A DNA stretch of 64,000 bases from JAICMB01 sp035295125 (lineage in GTDB: Bacteria > Acidobacteriota > Terriglobia > Bryobacterales > Bryobacteraceae), in assembly GCA_035295125.1 (NCBI GenBank), contig DATGJP010000077.1:62001-126000 (forward strand), read 5' to 3'. A program made the translations under genes and the position numbers. Below are positions 53,708 through 63,082 of this stretch, one piece after another (positions within the stretch are counted from its first letter, which is position 1; every line of letters begins with the position of its first letter). The notes under the pieces are model-generated. The model was not told where the DNA came from. It saw nothing but the letters and a program-made list of their open reading frames with translations, and did no database searches.

Positions 53708-53923
53708 ATGCAGAACGCAGCCCAGGAGCTTGAACAAGCCACCAATAACCTGGCCGTGAAGACGGCTGAGACGCTCGGATGTGCAGCAGGATACCTGCGC
53801 AGCCGCGATATGACCGCCATGTTGTCCGATTTCCAGCAGACTGCGCGTGAGAATCCCTTACCGACCTTGGTCGGCGCAGCCGCGTTCGGCTTTCTTGTAG
53901 GGGCGTTCCTGCGAAGACTCTGA
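53708..53923 (+). CDS. Small YqjD/ElaB-like (DUF883-type) membrane protein
   Basis: A 71-residue protein starting at ATG 53708, with TTTGGAG 6 bases upstream; the open frame from 53600 is not used. A helical, Ala-rich N-terminal part (AQELEQATNNLAVKTAETLG) and a C-terminal membrane helix (PLPTLVGAAAFGFLVGAFLRRL) match YqjD-type proteins that tether to the inner membrane. Its gene is divergent from the FAD enzyme. The role in this organism is not known. Confidence 0.7.
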   Translation: MQNAAQELEQATNNLAVKTAETLGCAAGYLRSRDMTAMLSDFQQTARENPLPTLVGAAAFGFLVGAFLRRL

Positions 53924-53939
53924 TGTAAGGAGTAATTCT

Positions 53940-54383
53940 ATGGATCCAGCCAGAGACGCGGCCGGAAACCTCGGGTCGTATGCCTATACCAAGACCGAAA
54001 GAGAGGGCACACGCCCGATAGCTGATGTTCTGAAACAAACTGTCACCAACGTTCAGGAGATTATCCGCTCGGAAGTGCTGCTGGCCAAAGTGGAGTTGAA
54101 AGAGGAATCGAGGAAAGCCACTTCGGCCGGCAAGATGTTCGGTGCCAGCATGGCGCTCGCATTTTTCGGTCTCGGTTTTTGCCTGCTGAGTGCCGTCTAT
54201 GCGCTGTCGCTCGTCCTTCCCGCCTGGGCAGCCGCTCTGATCGTCGGTGTTGTGCTGCTGATCTTCGCCGGCGGCGCACTCGCAATGGGACGTGAGCGCT
54301 GGAAGAACCTGAAAGCACCGGCCAAGACGATGTTCACGGTAAAGGAGGACGTCGAATGGATGAGGAATCAGTTCAGATCATAA
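53940..54383 (+). CDS. Holin-X-like two-helix membrane protein
   Basis: A 147-residue protein. The N-terminal ~55 residues are an amphipathic helical segment (NVQEIIRSEVLLAKVELKEE) of the putative phage-holin-X (DUF1469-like) family, followed by two membrane helices at ~70-90 and ~96-117. It is not a phage gene despite the family name; such proteins accompany small envelope genes in many bacteria. It overlaps the next gene by 28 bases. Confidence 0.75.
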   Translation: MDPARDAAGNLGSYAYTKTEREGTRPIADVLKQTVTNVQEIIRSEVLLAKVELKEESRKATSAGKMFGASMALAFFGLGFCLLSAVYALSLVLPAWAAALIVGVVLLIFAGGALAMGRERWKNLKAPAKTMFTVKEDVEWMRNQFRS

Positions 54384-54565
54384 AGCACATCGCTGAAAAG
54401 CGAGAGGAACTGGGCGACAATCTCGCGGAACTCGAACAAAGAGTTCGTTACGCGACCGATTGGCGTACCTACTTCGCGCGCCAGCCGTGGCTGATGATCG
54501 GAGCCTCCGCGTTGGGCGGATTGCTGCTGGCGGCATTGTTTACGCCGGCGCGGAGATGCAGATGA
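54356..54565 (+). CDS. Small DUF3618-like membrane protein
   Basis: A 69-residue protein: an N-terminal helix (HIAEKREELGDNLAELEQRV), then one membrane helix (WLMIGASALGGLLLAALFTP). The length and pattern resemble DUF3618. It overlaps the preceding gene by 28 bases and lies 17 bases before the glucoamylase gene, so the three small genes are probably one transcript. Function unknown. Confidence 0.7.
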   Translation: MDEESVQIIKHIAEKREELGDNLAELEQRVRYATDWRTYFARQPWLMIGASALGGLLLAALFTPARRCR

Positions 54566-54582
54566 TGTGAGCACATCGCCCA

Positions 54583-56967
54583 ATGAGTGGTAAAGCTCCA
54601 GGCGCGCCAGGCCGCATTCCTGTATGGGAGCATGCGGACAAGGATGGCGTTGGAGCAAGTTACAGTCCGGCCAACCACGTATGGTTCACTCTATGGCGTG
54701 GAGCCCTGACTGAGGTCTATTACCCTACCGTCGACCGCGCCCAAATCCGTCATCTTCTTCTAGTCGTCAGCGATGGCCGCTCGTTGGTTCTTCACGAGGG
54801 AGCCGACCTTGAATGTCGCGTTACAAGGCTCGGCGGGACTTCCGAAGCTTACCGCGTGACCGCGAAAGCTCCCAGTGGTGAATTCCAATTCGAGAAAGAT
54901 GTGATTTGCGACCCGGATTTGCCATGCGTCATGCAACGCTATCGCATGACGCCAGTGTTCTCGAGCGCTCTGCGTTACTACATCGTCTGTAACCCGCATC
55001 TTGAGGCGCAGGGTCATGTGGCAGACTCCCATGTCATCGAGTTGAACGGGCGCAAGTTCTTGACTGCGCATAAAGACGATCACTGGGTCGCCGTTGGATC
55101 GAGCGGAGGCTTCAGCCGTGCATCGGTCGGCTTTGCCGGTGTGAATGACGGTCTCACCGACCTCAGCGAAAATGGCCAACTGGATTCCGTGTTTACCGAG
55201 GCGGACGAAGGTAATGTGGTCCTGACCGGTGAGATTCCCGAGCGTATTGACGAATTCACAATTGCACTCGCGTTCGGTTTAACCCAGCATGCCGCCCTAA
55301 CAGCGGTCACGCAGTCGCTTGCCTCGCCGTTCAGCGTCAAATTGGAAAAGTACCTGCAGCAATGGCAGTCCGCCGCGGCTGACCGCCTCGACATCCGGAG
55401 CCGCACCGGCGATGGCGGCCGCGTTTACGACATCAGTTGCAACACGATCTGCACCCATGAAGACCGCACTTACCGCGGCGCACTGATCGCCTCTCTCGCA
55501 ATACCGTGGGGCGAGGTGAAGCAGGCCATCACACCTGCCCACGCCGGTTATCACCTGGTGTGGACGCGCGACGCCGTAAACTGCGCCGGTGCCCTGCTTG
55601 CGGCGGGTGATTGCGACACTCCTCTCCGGACGTTAACGTATCTTGCGGTGTCGCAGCAGCAAGACGGTAGCTTTGCGCAGAACTTCTGGATTAACGGCGA
55701 GCCAAACTGGACCGGTCTTCAGCTCGACGAGGTTACGTACCCGATCCTGCTGGCGCGCCGCCTGCACCGCGAGCATGCCCTACTGGAATTCAATCCACTA
55801 CCCATGACCTGGAAGGCCATCGAGTACATCGTGCATCGCGGGCCGATCACCCCGCAGGAGCGATGGGAGCAGATGAGCGGCTACTCGCCCGCGACCATCG
55901 CCATCGTCATTGCCGCGACCGTGTGTGCCGCTGCTTTTGCCCGCGAAGACGGGAAACCCGCAGCCGCCCAATTCCTCGAAGACTACGCCGATTGGATGCG
56001 GGACCACATTGAGGCTTGGACCGTCACCACCGCCGGCGAACTCCTCCCAGGATCTCCGCGATACATTATCCGGCTCACCCCGGCGAGCCCTGGCGATGCG
56101 GGCCCGGTTTCGCCCAACGAAGCTCTTCTGAAGATCCCGGATCAAAAGCCGGGCAGACCCAATGAGTTTCCCGCGCGTAACATCGTCTCGCCTGGCTTTC
56201 TGGAGCTTGTCCGCTACGGGGTTCTTGACGCTGACGATCCGTTGATTGTTGGGTCGCTGCGGGTCGTCGACGCGGTCCTCAAGATCGACACTCCCGCCGG
56301 TCCCTGTTGGCGGCGCTTCAATCATGACGGCTACGGGCAGCGCGACGATGGCTCGCCGTTTGACACCTGGGGAAAAGGTCGTGCCTGGCCACTGCTCACC
56401 GGGGAGCGCGGCCACTATGCGTTACGAGCGGGCCAGGACCCTATGCCGTATATTGCGGCCATGGAGCACTTGAGCGGCACGACGGGTCTCATTGCGGAAC
56501 AGGTTTGGGACAGACCTTTTTGGAAGGACGGCCGTAACTACTTCGGACGGCCGACTGGATCGGCGAACCCACTCACCTGGGCGCACGCAGAATACATCAA
56601 GCTCGTTCGCTCGGCCTCGGACGGACGCGTGTTTGATCTTCCGCACGAGGTCGAGCGCCGTTACTCCGGCAAACGCGGCCGGCTAAACAAACTTGCGATG
56701 TGGACGTTCAATTATCCGATCCCCACCGCGTCCGCTGGCGAAACGTTGCGGATCTACTCGGGCGCGCCGTTCGTCCTTCGATATTCGTTGGACGACTGGG
56801 CACACGTTCAGGACGTCCACGCCACCGACACCGAGTTGTCAATCCACTATGTGGACGTGCCACTTCCCCCCGACCAGCGCGCCTCGGCACGTTTCACGTT
56901 TCGTTGGAAAGAAAAAGGGAACTGGCAAGGCTGCGATTATGCCGTCGTCGTCACACCCGGTCAGTAA
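54583..56967 (+). CDS. GH15 glucoamylase (glucan 1,4-alpha-glucosidase)
   Basis: A 794-residue protein of the usual two-domain bacterial form. Residues ~20-270 form the N-terminal beta-sandwich (glucodextranase N-like); ~290-690 form the (alpha/alpha)6 barrel with YHLVWTRDAVNCAGALLA, general acid Glu in QLDEVTYP (about 386) and general base Glu in AEQVWDRP (about 638). The C-terminal part carries a beta domain. No signal peptide is visible, so it is likely cytoplasmic and could act on glycogen or maltodextrins. It removes glucose from non-reducing ends. Confidence 0.92.
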   Translation: MSGKAPGAPGRIPVWEHADKDGVGASYSPANHVWFTLWRGALTEVYYPTVDRAQIRHLLLVVSDGRSLVLHEGADLECRVTRLGGTSEAYRVTAKAPSGEFQFEKDVICDPDLPCVMQRYRMTPVFSSALRYYIVCNPHLEAQGHVADSHVIELNGRKFLTAHKDDHWVAVGSSGGFSRASVGFAGVNDGLTDLSENGQLDSVFTEADEGNVVLTGEIPERIDEFTIALAFGLTQHAALTAVTQSLASPFSVKLEKYLQQWQSAAADRLDIRSRTGDGGRVYDISCNTICTHEDRTYRGALIASLAIPWGEVKQAITPAHAGYHLVWTRDAVNCAGALLAAGDCDTPLRTLTYLAVSQQQDGSFAQNFWINGEPNWTGLQLDEVTYPILLARRLHREHALLEFNPLPMTWKAIEYIVHRGPITPQERWEQMSGYSPATIAIVIAATVCAAAFAREDGKPAAAQFLEDYADWMRDHIEAWTVTTAGELLPGSPRYIIRLTPASPGDAGPVSPNEALLKIPDQKPGRPNEFPARNIVSPGFLELVRYGVLDADDPLIVGSLRVVDAVLKIDTPAGPCWRRFNHDGYGQRDDGSPFDTWGKGRAWPLLTGERGHYALRAGQDPMPYIAAMEHLSGTTGLIAEQVWDRPFWKDGRNYFGRPTGSANPLTWAHAEYIKLVRSASDGRVFDLPHEVERRYSGKRGRLNKLAMWTFNYPIPTASAGETLRIYSGAPFVLRYSLDDWAHVQDVHATDTELSIHYVDVPLPPDQRASARFTFRWKEKGNWQGCDYAVVVTPGQ

Positions 56968-57005
56968 GCGGATTGCCTCTCCCAGGATCATTTGGAGTTA
57001 CGTAG

Positions 57006-58034
57006 ATGAGTGAAGTTGTGGTCGTCACAGGAGCGTCCGCTGGCGTGGGCCGCGCCGTTGTCCGTGAATTTGCGCAACACGGCGCCAGAATCGGACTGAT
57101 CGCGCGCGGTAAGCCCCGTCTGGAAGCCGCTAAACAGGAGGTAAACCAACTGGGAGGAGAAGCGCTTCTGCTCCCTGCCGACGTCGCCGACGCCGAAGCT
57201 GTGGACAACGCTGCTGCCACCGTGGAACGTGAGTTCGGGCCAATCAGCGTGTGGGTGAACAATGCCATGACCACCGTGTTCGCGCCATTTTCAGAGATTA
57301 CGCCCGCCGAGTACAAACGCGCCACCGAGGTCACCTATCTCGGATGCGTTTACTTAACCATGGCGGCGCTCAAGCGAATGCGTCCCCGCAATGCCGGAGC
57401 GATCGTGCAGGTGGGCTCCGCACTTGCCTATCGCTCGATTCCGCTGCAATCGCCCTACTGCGGAGCTAAGCACGCCATTGTGGGCTTCACGGATTCCATC
57501 CGCTCAGAGCTAATCCACGACAAGTCAAACGTGCAAGTCACCGTGGTCCATCTGCCCGCGATGAACACCCCTCAGTTCTCATGGTGCCGGACGAAACTTC
57601 CCCATCATCCGCAGCCGGTCCCTCCGATCTACGAGCCGGAAGTTGCCGCGGAAGCGGTCTATTGGGCCGCTCATCATCGACGGCGTGAGATTTACGTTGG
57701 TTATCCGACCCTGAAAGCAATCTATGGTCAGGAGATCGCCCCGGGGTACGCGGACCGCATGTTAGGCCAGACCGGATTCGAATCCCAGCAGACAGATCGG
57801 CCCATCTCACCGCAACGCCCCGACAATCTATTCGAGCCGGTAGAAGGCGATTGGGCCGCCCACGGAATCTTCTCCGAGAGAGCCCACCGGTTCAGTCCCC
57901 AAACCTGTCTTGACCTGCACCGCGGAACTACGGTCTTGGCTGCCGGCGGCCTCGGGCTCTTCGCGTTCGCTATATTGCGCCAGCGCTTAAATGGCGCGAA
58001 TAAACCTGGTAGCGCTCGGCATCCGGCTTCTTGA
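57006..58034 (+). CDS. SDR-family oxidoreductase with C-terminal membrane tail
   Basis: A 342-residue protein. The Rossmann part covers residues 1-~245: TGASAGVGRAVV (cofactor loop), NNAM (usual NNAG), the catalytic Ser in VGSALAYRS and YCGAKHA (Tyr-x-x-x-Lys). A ~70-residue extension follows and ends in a hydrophobic helix (VLAAGGLGLFAFAIL), so the enzyme may sit on the membrane. The substrate is unknown. The 3' end overlaps the convergent enolase-family gene by 65 bases. Confidence 0.88.
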   Translation: MSEVVVVTGASAGVGRAVVREFAQHGARIGLIARGKPRLEAAKQEVNQLGGEALLLPADVADAEAVDNAAATVEREFGPISVWVNNAMTTVFAPFSEITPAEYKRATEVTYLGCVYLTMAALKRMRPRNAGAIVQVGSALAYRSIPLQSPYCGAKHAIVGFTDSIRSELIHDKSNVQVTVVHLPAMNTPQFSWCRTKLPHHPQPVPPIYEPEVAAEAVYWAAHHRRREIYVGYPTLKAIYGQEIAPGYADRMLGQTGFESQQTDRPISPQRPDNLFEPVEGDWAAHGIFSERAHRFSPQTCLDLHRGTTVLAAGGLGLFAFAILRQRLNGANKPGSARHPAS

Positions 58035-59094
58035 AGATCAATCCCAATCCCGGCGCGCTCAAATCGGGCGTAAGCAACCCGTTTACGGCCGTCAACGCCC
58101 CCTCCATCAGCATCCCTTCGATCCGCACATGGTCGAAGAAGTACTCTACATTCCGAGCCCGTGGCTGCGTACAACACAAATGACCATGCAGACTGGGAGC
58201 GGTATGGGCCGAAATCGGCCGGTGGAATACCTCGGCGGCCGCCGCAGCCAGACTGAATCCCGTTACACCGCCGCACCGCGTCGCATCGATCTGAATTACG
58301 TCCACAGCGTCTGCTTCCAACATCCGCCGGAAGTATATCGGCTCGTACCCGTATTCCCCCGCCGCAATGTCCATCCCGGCTGGGCAGCGCGCCGCCAGCA
58401 TCCGCAACCCTTCGAGATCGTCTGAAGAAACCGGCTCCTCAAACCAGGTCACCCCCGAATCCACGAAGACCTCGGCGAAACGGAGCGCCTGTTTCCGATC
58501 GTAAGCTCCATTAGCATCGACATAGAGCTCCGTTCCATTCCCGATGGCCTGCCGAGCTGCCCGCACCCGCGCAAGATCCAGCTCCGGGTGGGTTCCGATC
58601 TTCATTTTCACTGCCGCTAAGCCTTGCGCCGCCCAGCCCCCCAACTGCTCCGTCAACTGCTGATCGCTGTACGACGTGAATCCACCGCTGCCATACGCCG
58701 CGACTGCTGGACGCACGGCCCCTAACAGTCCAACCAGCGGTATCCCCAAGACGCGGGCCTTCAGATCATGTACCGCCACGTCGACCGCCGAGATCGCCAT
58801 CGATGCCATACCCGCCCGGCCGAGGTTCCGGACCTCCCGGACCATCGCGTCGTAAACACCCCGCGGCGACATGCAATCCGCGCCTAGAACATGCTTGGCT
58901 AGCGCATGCTCGATGAGTATCGCCACTGCCGTACTTGCGTACGTGTAACCGAAACCTGTCACGTCACCGGCCTTGACGTGCACGGTGACCAGCGTCGTTT
59001 CTTTCCATTCGTATGTGCCGTCAGCCTCCGGGCTCGCGGTCGGAATGGTGTACGCCGCAACCTGCATCTCATCCACGCGAACGGTGTCTGTCAC
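57970..59094 (-). CDS. Enolase-superfamily enzyme (mandelate racemase/muconate cycloisomerase group)
   Basis: A 374-residue protein. The start is GTG at 59094, overlapping the DUF1275 stop as GTGA; the open frame continues upstream in the other gene but is not used. Key residues: KMKIG with K-x-K (about residues 160-162), metal ligands Asp in DANGAYD and Glu in WFEEPV, the later AGEYGYE, and a His in SAHTAPSLHGHL. It probably dehydrates or epimerises a sugar acid. The exact substrate cannot be told. It is paired with a membrane protein of the DUF1275 family. Confidence 0.88.
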   Translation of the reverse strand: MTDTVRVDEMQVAAYTIPTASPEADGTYEWKETTLVTVHVKAGDVTGFGYTYASTAVAILIEHALAKHVLGADCMSPRGVYDAMVREVRNLGRAGMASMAISAVDVAVHDLKARVLGIPLVGLLGAVRPAVAAYGSGGFTSYSDQQLTEQLGGWAAQGLAAVKMKIGTHPELDLARVRAARQAIGNGTELYVDANGAYDRKQALRFAEVFVDSGVTWFEEPVSSDDLEGLRMLAARCPAGMDIAAGEYGYEPIYFRRMLEADAVDVIQIDATRCGGVTGFSLAAAAAEVFHRPISAHTAPSLHGHLCCTQPRARNVEYFFDHVRIEGMLMEGALTAVNGLLTPDLSAPGLGLIFKKPDAERYQVYSRHLSAGAI

Positions 59095-59798
59095 TCGGGA
59101 ACGCTCCTGTCCAGTTCGGCTGGCGCTATCAGGTCCGCCACGCCCAGCAAAATCAAGCACGCCACTGCCGGCGCGACCGACGCCTGCGCCAGGAACTTTA
59201 CGGCAGTCGCGCCAAGAATTGCCCCGGCAATGTAGGCGCTCCATATTCCTCCGAACCATGCTGCCCACAGTCGATTTCCGTCGGCAATGTGTTCTCCCAA
59301 CTTCACAAGAGTGCCTGTCACGAACGACGTGTACACCGTCACGCCGTTGAACCGCGATAGCGTCGCCGCCTGGGTTCCCATGGTGCATGCGGCGAGGGAA
59401 ACGCCACCTGCACCCGGCGGAACCAGCATGAAGCCTGCCAGCGCAACAGCCTCAAGGGCGATCACCGGCGCTGTCAGCGAGCGCCAGGCAGCCCTCAAAC
59501 CCCAACCGACAATCAGCCTCGAGATCAACACTCCCGCCATGAAACTGAAGATTGGCCACAAGGAACGCCACACCTGCGCCGCGTCCAAGCGTGACGCCTG
59601 AACACCCACCGCGACGCTATTCCCGCTCATATTCGCGACATAAATGTGGCCGAGACTGAGATATCCAATTGCGTCAATATAACCGGCCAGTAACGTGAGC
59701 ACGATGGCCACGCTCGCCAGCGACCGTGAAAAGCCCTTGCGATCGATGTAAGGTAGATGCCGTTCACGGCGATACAGTAACGCCCCCGCCGTGTGCAC
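59091..59798 (-). CDS. DUF1275 (YoaK-type) membrane protein
   Basis: A 235-residue protein with about 6 hydrophobic helices. Family signs are LLAGYIDAIGYLSLG, VANMSGNSVAVG and TSFVTGTLVKLGE. The start is GTG at 59798, only 14 bases from the divergent fdnG start at 59813, so one or both promoters must lie inside coding sequence or the GTG is not the true start. It is translationally coupled to the enolase-family gene. It might import the enzyme's substrate, which is only an inference from pairing. Confidence 0.85.
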   Translation of the reverse strand: MHTAGALLYRRERHLPYIDRKGFSRSLASVAIVLTLLAGYIDAIGYLSLGHIYVANMSGNSVAVGVQASRLDAAQVWRSLWPIFSFMAGVLISRLIVGWGLRAAWRSLTAPVIALEAVALAGFMLVPPGAGGVSLAACTMGTQAATLSRFNGVTVYTSFVTGTLVKLGEHIADGNRLWAAWFGGIWSAYIAGAILGATAVKFLAQASVAPAVACLILLGVADLIAPAELDRSVPE

Positions 59799-59812
59799 AT
59801 CTAACCTTTGGT

Positions 59813-62800
59813 ATGCGCAAAAAGGGAAAAAACGGTGTGCCGGAGTGGCCTGTCATCCGGCAGCTTCGAGAAGGAGATGTCCTGGCGTGGAACGGCACGG
59901 CCGCGTCACCTCGGTCCGAAAACCTGCTCCCCCGTACAGCCCGCGCCGACAAGGTCGTTTCATCTATCTGCCCCTACTGTGGTGTCGGCTGCGGCCAACT
60001 CGTATACGTCAAGAACGAAAAGATCATTGACATCGAAGGCGATCCGCGCTCTCCGATTTCGAACGGCTGCCTCTGTCCCAAAGGCGCTGCGACATTCCAG
60101 ATGGTCACTGGTTCGCACCGCGTTCACCACGTGCTTTATCGGCGCCCGCACGGCACACAGTGGGAACAGATTCCACTCGACCGCGCCATGGACATGGTCG
60201 CCCAGCGCATAAAGAATACCCGCGAGAAGCACTGGGAAACGCACGACAAGGAAGGCAAACACGAAGTCCGCAGGACCATGGCCATCGCCCACCTCGGCGG
60301 CGCGACGCTCGATAACGAAGAAAACTACCTGATCAAGAAGCTCTTCAACTCACTCGGTATCGTACAAATCGAGAATCAGGCCCGGATTTGACACTCTTCC
60401 ACGGTCCCCAGTCTGGGGACATCGTTCGGACGCGGCGGCGCATCGACATTTCAGCAGGATCTGCAGAATTCCGATTGCATCGTCATCCAAGGTTCGAATA
60501 TGGCCGAGTGCCACCCGGTGGGCTTCCGCTGGGTGATGAAAGCGAAGGAGCGCGGGGCGACCGTCATCCACGTCGACCCGAGATTCACTCGCACCAGCGC
60601 GGTCGCCGACCTTCACGTCCCGATACGAGCCGGCAGCGACATCGTTTTCCTGGGCGGAATCATCCGCTACATCATCGAAAACGAGCGCTACTTCAAGGAG
60701 TACGTAGTCAATTACACCAACGCCCCGGCGATCATCAACGAGAACTACCGCGATGCCGAAGACGGCGATGGTCTCTTTGGCGGCTGGCAACCTGAGAAGG
60801 GGCAATACGAGAATCGCAACTGGATGTATGAGGGTGTCGAGCCCCAAGCAGCCGCCGGCGCTCGCAAAGCCTCCTCCGGTTCGGGCAAAGAACAGAAGAA
60901 GCCAATCAAAGCAGAGCACACCGATCCGACCCTCCAACACCCCCGTTGCGTGTTTCAAATTCTGAAACGCCATTTTTCGCGCTACACACCGGAAATGGTG
61001 GAGGCCACGTGCGGCGTTCCGAGGGATCTCTTCACCAAGGTCGCCGAAACGCTTTGCCGCAATTCCGGCCGGGAACGGACCGGCGCATTCTGCTACGCGG
61101 TGGGCTGGACGCAGCATACCGTTGGCGTGCAATACATTCGAACCGCCTGCATCATCCAACTGCTCCTCGGAAACATGGGACGCCCCGGCGGCGGCATCAT
61201 GGCACTGCGCGGCCATGCCTCGATTCAAGGCTCTACCGACATTCCCACGCTCTACAACCTCCTGCCCGGCTATCTGCCGATGCCCCGCGCCAAGCATGAC
61301 CGCGACTTTCAAACCTATGTCGAACTGAATGAGTCGCCATCCGGCTGGTGGGGCGAATTTGAAAAGTACGCCGTCTCACTTCTCAAAGCCTGGTACGGCG
61401 ACTCGGCGTCTCAAGAGAACGGCTGGTGCTTTAACTACCTGCCCGCGATGACCGGCGACCATTCGCACTTGAATACCGTCGCCGACATGGTCGACGGCAA
61501 AGTCAAAGGCTATTTCGTCATGGGCGAAAACCCGGTGGTCGGCACAGCTCACGGCACCATGCACCGCGAAGGTCTGCGCCAGCTTGAATGGCTCGTAGTC
61601 CGCGATTTTCAGGTCACCGAGACGGCCGACTTCTGGAGAGAAGGTCCCGAGATCCACCGCGGCGAAGTCCGCCCGGAAGACATAGCAACCGAGGTGTTTT
61701 TCTTTCCAGCCGCCACGCACACCGAAAAGAACGGCACCTTCACGAACACGCAGCGCCTGCTGCAATGGCACCAAAAGGCGATCGATCCTCCGGGCGACTG
61801 CCGCAGCGAGCTCGATTTTATCTTCAAGCTGGGACAGCGCATGAAGAAGCTGTATGCCGGCTCGACCGACCCCAAGAATCGGCCCATCCTGGATATGACC
61901 TGGAATTATCCAACACATGGGCGCCACAGCGAGCCCGACGCCCAGGCCGTTCTCCGCGAAATCAACGGCTACAAAGTCGCAGACAAGTCACTCGTCGACG
62001 GTTTCACCGATCTGAAAGCCGACGGATCGACAGCCTGCGGCTGCTGGATCTACTCCGGCTGTTTCAAAGACAACGTGAATCAGGCCGCCCGTAAGAGGCC
62101 CCATTGGGAGCAAACCTGGGTGGCCCCCGAATGGGGTTGGGCCTGGCCGCACAACCGTCGAATGATGTACAACCGAGCTTCCGCCGACCCGGAAGGCAAG
62201 CCCTGGTCCGATCGCAAAAAGTACGTCTGGTGGGACGAACAGAATCAGAAGTGGACCGGGTACGACGAAAAGGACTTCGTCAACAAGCCGCCATCGTACC
62301 GGCCGTCGAAGGACGCGCGCGGCAAGGACACGATCTCAGGCATCGATCCCTTCATCATGCAGTCCGACGGCAAGGGCTGGATCTTTGCTCCCAGCGGACT
62401 CGGCGACGCGCCTCTACCGACTCACTACGAACCCCAGGAATCCGTGATCAAAAACCCGCTCTACGGCCAGCAATGCAATCCCATGCGTATGGAGTGGAGA
62501 CGCAAAAAGGACAACCCTTATCACCAGCCCTATGACGACCCTCGCTTCCCATACGTCCTGACCACCTACCGCCTGACGGAACATCACACGGCGGGCGGCA
62601 TGAGCCGCTGGCTTTCCTGGCTCTCGGAATTACAGCCGGAACTGTTCTGTGAGGTGTCTCCCGAGTTGGCTGCGGAGCGAGGTCTGAAGAATGGAGGCTG
62701 GGCGACCATTCGCACCCTGCGCGCCGAGATTGAAGCCCGCGTCCTGGTGACCCGCCGCTTGCGGCCGCTGAAGTTGAAAGGCCGGGTGGTTCATCAGATT

Positions 62801-63082
62801 GGAATCCCCTATCACTTCGCCAGCCGGGGTCTTGTTCGAGGCGATCCTGCAAACGACTTGATCTCGTTCGTTGCCGATCCGAACGTCTCCATCATGGAAA
62901 CCAAGGCGCTCACCGCTACCATTGACCCGGGCCGGTGCCTGGAACGCCGCTACATCACCAGCGGACCGTTCATGCCCGAGCTCGCGGAACGAGAGGGCGA
63001 CCGCGATCTGCCACAGACACGTCGCAAATCCGACACCGGCCATACCCCCGAGACAGAACAGGCGAAGGAGGGCCACACCTGA
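59813..63082 (+). CDS. fdnG: Formate dehydrogenase alpha subunit, selenoprotein
   Basis: 1089 residues including Sec, read through TGA at 60389-60391 (Sec193). The codons after it give HSSTVPSLGTSFGRGGAS, the conserved sequence after the active-site residue of FdnG-type enzymes, and the frame stays open to 63082. N-terminal ICPYCGVGCGQLVYVKNEKI binds a 4Fe-4S cluster; GNMGRPGGGIMALRGHASIQG and MGENPVVGTAHG belong to the molybdopterin domains. It oxidises formate to CO2 and passes electrons to the next subunit. No twin-arginine signal is visible at the N-terminus (MRKKGKNGVPEW), so it may face the cytoplasm. A low-complexity linker, AAAGARKASSGSGKEQKKP, is present near residue 350. Confidence 0.93.
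60389..60420 (+). promoter_or_regulatory. SECIS element for Sec193
   Basis: Directly after TGA, GTCCCCA (60404-60410) pairs with TGGGGAC (60414-60420) with loop GTC. Counted from the T of TGA, the apical GU falls at positions 23-24 and a U at 17, the same spacing as in E. coli fdhF. This is the signal that recruits SelB-bound Sec-tRNA. Confidence 0.8.

Noticed and set aside
53940..54383. Holin-like gene taken as a sign of a prophage
   Set aside because: No other phage gene is near, and this two-helix family is common in bacterial chromosomes next to small envelope genes.
60389..60500. Apparent stop codon and gap splitting the formate dehydrogenase gene, as if a pseudogene or frameshift
   Set aside because: The frame is the same on both sides, the TGA sits exactly at the active-site residue and a SECIS-like hairpin follows, so it is a selenocysteine codon.
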